Assembly: GCF_015354615.1 (NCBI RefSeq)
Contig: NZ_JACAVQ010000005.1
Coordinates: 62,001 to 126,000 of the forward strand
Direction of reading: 5' to 3'
DNA: 64,000 bases
Origin: Aliidiomarina indica
GTDB taxonomy: Bacteria; Pseudomonadota; Gammaproteobacteria; Enterobacterales; Alteromonadaceae
Under the pieces are notes generated by a model. It was not told the origin of the DNA and ran no database searches. It was given only the letters and a program-made list of their open reading frames with translations. Both the position numbers and the translations under genes were made by a program. This document shows positions 61,174-64,000 of the stretch, one piece after another (the stretch's first letter is position 1; each line of letters opens with the position of its first letter).

Positions 61174-61616
61174 GATGCCTCCACACTTAAAATTTCAACG
61201 GCAAAGGTAACACGCTGTCCCGCGAGCGGGTGGTTGAAATCAACAGTTACCATATCAGCGCTCACCTCGCGCACAATGCCCGGAATTTCACGACCATTTG
61301 GTTGTGCAAACGAAATAATAGCGCCTACTTCGGCCGGTGTATCCCCTGAAAAGCGCGAGCGCTCAAGGTGATATATATTCTCCGGCAGAGGTTGTCCAAA
61401 CGCATCTTCCGGCGCCAGCGTAAACTCGCGATTATCGCCTGCTTTCAGACCGAGCAAACAATCCTCAAAATTCTTGGTTAAATTCCCGTCGCCAATCGTC
61501 AGACGGGCAGGCTTCCCATGCACTTTCGTGCTATCTGCCGCCGACCCATCTTCCAATTTAATTGAAAAATGCAGAACAACGCGGCTACCGGGGCCTATCA
61601 CTGAGACGTCACTCAT
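61170..61616 (-). CDS. fkpB: FKBP-type peptidyl-prolyl isomerase FkpB (SlpA-like)
   Basis: The product has 148 residues. The split FKBP domain ([36 protein letters not shown]) carries an IF chaperone insertion (about 75-125), and [20 protein letters not shown] is the SlyD/SlpA family hallmark. It assists protein folding in the cytoplasm. ATG 61616 fits the family start; upstream extension would overlap lspA. The order lspA-fkpB-ispH is conserved in gammaproteobacteria. Confidence 0.93.
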   Translation of the reverse strand: MSDVSVIGPGSRVVLHFSIKLEDGSAADSTKVHGKPARLTIGDGNLTKNFEDCLLGLKAGDNREFTLAPEDAFGQPLPENIYHLERSRFSGDTPAEVGAIISFAQPNGREIPGIVREVSADMVTVDFNHPLAGQRVTFAVEILSVEAS

Positions 61617-61632
61617 ACTACAGAGGTTCCTT

Positions 61633-62157
61633 TCAGGACGAAGATTTGTTTGCTTCGGACTTCGCGCCCGAGCCAAAAAAGCTATCGTAAATCATTAAAA
61701 GTGCGCCCAACACGATAGCGCTATCGGCGACATTAAATGCAGGCCAATGATAGGTCCCCACATAGACATCGAGAAAATCCACCACGTACCCTAAACGCAC
61801 ACGATCAAGCACATTGCCAAGGGCGCCACCAATGATCAAGGTAAAGGATAAGTTTAACCACCGATAATGCAGTGATTGCCGACGCAGCATCACCGCTAAA
61901 ACGCTGACAATAACAATCGCTATAATGGTGAAAAACCAACGTTGCCAGCCACCCTGATCGCTAAGAAAACTAAAGGCGGCACCATAATTACGCACATGCA
62001 CAAGGTCAAAAAATGGCAGCACATCGACGCGTCCAAACAAAGGCAGCGCTTGCGCCACCCAAATTTTAGTCACTTGATCGAGCACTAAAATAATGATCGC
62101 GAGCCACCATAAACGTAACCCGCTTTGTTGCCATTGTGCCGGTTTATTGGCTGTCAT
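61633..62157 (-). CDS. lspA: Lipoprotein signal peptidase
   Basis: The product has 174 residues and four membrane helices. The two catalytic aspartates are visible in GGALGNVLDRVRLGYVVDFL and WPAFNVADSAIVLGALLMIY. It removes the signal peptide of prolipoproteins after lipidation, so it serves the many lipoproteins encoded in this window (Pal, MlaA, the APE lipoprotein). It lies 12 bp after ileS. Confidence 0.97.
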   Translation of the reverse strand: MTANKPAQWQQSGLRLWWLAIIILVLDQVTKIWVAQALPLFGRVDVLPFFDLVHVRNYGAAFSFLSDQGGWQRWFFTIIAIVIVSVLAVMLRRQSLHYRWLNLSFTLIIGGALGNVLDRVRLGYVVDFLDVYVGTYHWPAFNVADSAIVLGALLMIYDSFFGSGAKSEANKSSS

Positions 62158-62169
62158 TGGGTGCTCCCG

Positions 62170-64000
62170 TTATGCAAAGTGGCGCGTTTCGCCGGCGCCA
62201 TCGACATTGCTTACGCAGCGTCCACAAATTTCAGGATGCGCTTCATCGGCGCCCACATCAGCACGGTGATGCCAGCAACGAGCACATTTCTTATGCTCAC
62301 TGCGCGCCACCCCTACTTCGAGGCCTGCCAACTCGGTTGCCTGCGCACCGGTCGCCTCTGCTAAAGGTGCCACGGTTGCTGCCGAGGTGAGTAAGACAAA
62401 GCGGAGTTCATCGCCAAGCAAACTCAGGGTGTCGAGAATATTCTTATCACAATACAGCGTTACTTCGGCCTGCAAAGAGCCACCAATGACTTCATCACGA
62501 CGGGCTTGTTCTAACGCACCGTTAACCGCATCGCGCACCAGTAGCACTTGCTGCCATTGGCTGTCGGCGATTTTGCCGGTGGCTAAATCGTGCGGCCAAT
62601 CTGCGTACCATTCTGCGGTAAATACGTAAGGGTCGCGCTTGCCTTGTGCTGGCGTTGGCAACTGCAACCACACTTCTTGTGCGGTAAAGCTACAAATCGG
62701 TGCCATCCAACGTACCAGAGCCTCAGCAATGTGCCACAACGCAGTTTGACAAGAACGCTGGGCGACACTGTCTTTTTTCGCGGTGTACTGGCGATCTTTA
62801 ATGATATCCAGATAGAAACTACCTAACTCAATCGAACAAAAATGCATGAGTTTTTGCACTACAGTCAGGAATTGATAGTTATCAAAGGCATCTTGGATTT
62901 CAGCTTGTAAGGCTTGTGCGCGGCCAACAATCCAGCGATCCAGCTCTACCATATCGGCAGCGGCCACTTGGTGCTTGCTTGGTTCAAACCCATTCAGGTT
63001 GGCCAACAAGAAACGCGCCGTGTTACGAATGCGGCGATACGAATCGGCGGAACGCTTAAGAATTTCATCCGATACCGTCATTTCGGCCGTGTAATCGTTA
63101 CTCGCGACCCACAAACGAAGAATATCGCCGCCGAGCTTGTTCATCACATCTTGCGGTGACACCACGTTGCCGAGAGATTTCGACATCTTACGACCATGTT
63201 GATCCACGGTAAAACCGTGCGTCAGCACTTGCTTGTAGGGTGCTTTGCCTTGTGTAGCAACACCGGTAAGCAGGGACGATTGGAACCAGCCCCGATGCTG
63301 ATCGGAACCTTCCAGATAGAGATCAGCAGGCCACTGCAGCCCATCATCCTGATTTAGCACACAGTAATGGGTTACACCTGAATCGAACCATACATCGAGG
63401 GTATCGGTTAGTTTGCGATAGATTTTCGCTTCGTCTCCGAGCAATTCTTTTGCATCTAAATCAAACCACGCTTGAATGCCTTCCGCTTCGACTTTTTTGG
63501 CGACAGCTTCAAGCAACTCAAGGGTACGTGGGTGCGGCTCGGCCGTTTCCGTGTGAATAAATAGAGGCAGTGGCACACCCCACGTCCGTTGCCGCGAGAT
63601 ACACCAATCTGGACGCCCGTCGATCATGCCTGCAATGCGGTTTTCACCCCATTCAGGCACCCAACGCACGCCTTTAATTTCTTCCAATGCTTGCGCACGC
63701 AAGCCTTGCTTGCTCATGCTCACAAACCACTGTGGGGTCGCCCGGAAAATAATCGGGGTTTTGTGACGCCAGCAGTGCGGATAGCTATGCTCATAACTCT
63801 CATGATGCATCAGGTTGCCAGCAGCCTGCAGCGCATCAACGATGTTGGGGTTCGCTTTAAATACATGCTGACCGGCAAACTGAGGCGTATCTTCTTTGTA
63901 CACGCCGTTGTCGTTTACTGGGTTGTAGACTTCAAGGTTATAGCGCTGACCCACAATAAAGTCATCAACACCATGGCCTGGTGCTGTATGCACACAACCG
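62170..64000 (-). CDS. ileS: Isoleucyl-tRNA synthetase, C-terminal part (5' end outside window)
   Basis: About 610 residues are present. The editing domain end ([11 protein letters not shown]), the KMSKS loop ([12 protein letters not shown]), the anticodon-binding helical domain, and the C-terminal zinc motif ([12 protein letters not shown]...CGRC) are intact, as in eubacterial-type IleRS. The N-terminal HIGH region lies beyond the window edge. It is the upstream gene of the ileS-lspA-fkpB-ispH transcript. Confidence 0.96.
   Translation of the reverse strand, partial: GCVHTAPGHGVDDFIVGQRYNLEVYNPVNDNGVYKEDTPQFAGQHVFKANPNIVDALQAAGNLMHHESYEHSYPHCWRHKTPIIFRATPQWFVSMSKQGLRAQALEEIKGVRWVPEWGENRIAGMIDGRPDWCISRQRTWGVPLPLFIHTETAEPHPRTLELLEAVAKKVEAEGIQAWFDLDAKELLGDEAKIYRKLTDTLDVWFDSGVTHYCVLNQDDGLQWPADLYLEGSDQHRGWFQSSLLTGVATQGKAPYKQVLTHGFTVDQHGRKMSKSLGNVVSPQDVMNKLGGDILRLWVASNDYTAEMTVSDEILKRSADSYRRIRNTARFLLANLNGFEPSKHQVAAADMVELDRWIVGRAQALQAEIQDAFDNYQFLTVVQKLMHFCSIELGSFYLDIIKDRQYTAKKDSVAQRSCQTALWHIAEALVRWMAPICSFTAQEVWLQLPTPAQGKRDPYVFTAEWYADWPHDLATGKIADSQWQQVLLVRDAVNGALEQARRDEVIGGSLQAEVTLYCDKNILDTLSLLGDELRFVLLTSAATVAPLAEATGAQATELAGLEVGVARSEHKKCARCWHHRADVGADEAHPEICGRCVSNVDGAGETRHFA

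Overview
The window looks like chromosomal DNA of a marine or haloalkaliphilic gammaproteobacterium. The gene content fits Alteromonadales, possibly the Idiomarinaceae. This rests on gene order (yebC-ruvCAB next to aspS, ybgC-tolQRAB-pal-cpoB, cmoAB, galU next to an RssB-like gene, lspA-fkpB-ispH, ccmABCDEFGHI) and on protein resemblance. No database search was possible, so the family-level placement is tentative.

Layout. 1-6763 (+): the end of a bacterioferritin gene, then a compact Mrp-type Na+/H+ antiporter operon in the order E-F-G-DUF4040-B-C-D-D-D. No full-length MrpA is present. 6810-8359: galE, a small lipoprotein gene, and a 12-bp-stem hairpin. 8357-24089 (-): an aryl polyene (APE) pigment locus. 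Read in the direction of transcription the genes are CLF, acyltransferase, two ACPs, membrane protein, acyl/aryl ligase, dehydratase, glycosyltransferase, lipid-A-type acyltransferase, aromatic ammonia-lyase, thioesterase, LolA-like carrier, MMPL exporter, DUF3261 lipoprotein, KS, dehydratase, KR, KS and a MipA/OmpV outer-membrane protein. A methyltransferase and a phosphopantetheinyl transferase are transcribed divergently from it (24284-25998). By eye this block is more AT-rich than its flanks, and it lies between two near-identical 38-bp palindromic repeats (6769 and 26067), so it is probably a transferable island.

26159-31529: a secreted protein of unknown function, tRNA-Ser(GGA), a DUF2798 protein, a DASS transporter, a tiny membrane protein, an SDR-like protein, nadA and two identical tRNA-Lys(UUU). 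31834-37130 (-): the Tol-Pal envelope operon. 37212-38046: a stretch without protein genes, with three palindromic repeats, a strong promoter and terminator bounding a candidate small RNA of about 170 nt, and a REP-like element. 38039-42789 (-): ruvB, ruvA, ruvC, yebC, aspS. 42876-46515: a periplasm-sensing diguanylate cyclase and cmoAB. 47150-48196: a cluster of five long REP-like units in front of galU. 49231-58290: the RssB-like regulator, mlaA and the complete System I cytochrome c maturation operon. 58357-60077: four pilin-like genes. 60214-64000: ispH, fkpB, lspA and the 3' part of ileS.

How the parts fit together. The APE block carries a whole predicted pathway. The ammonia-lyase would make the aryl acid, the ligase would load it on an ACP, KS/CLF/KR/DH would extend the polyene, acyltransferases and a glycosyltransferase would anchor it to a lipid, and the LolA-like, MMPL and lipoprotein components would move it to the outer membrane. 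Two families of short palindromic repeats are scattered between genes. Several neighbouring genes use a stop codon that lies inside, or directly abuts, one of these repeats.
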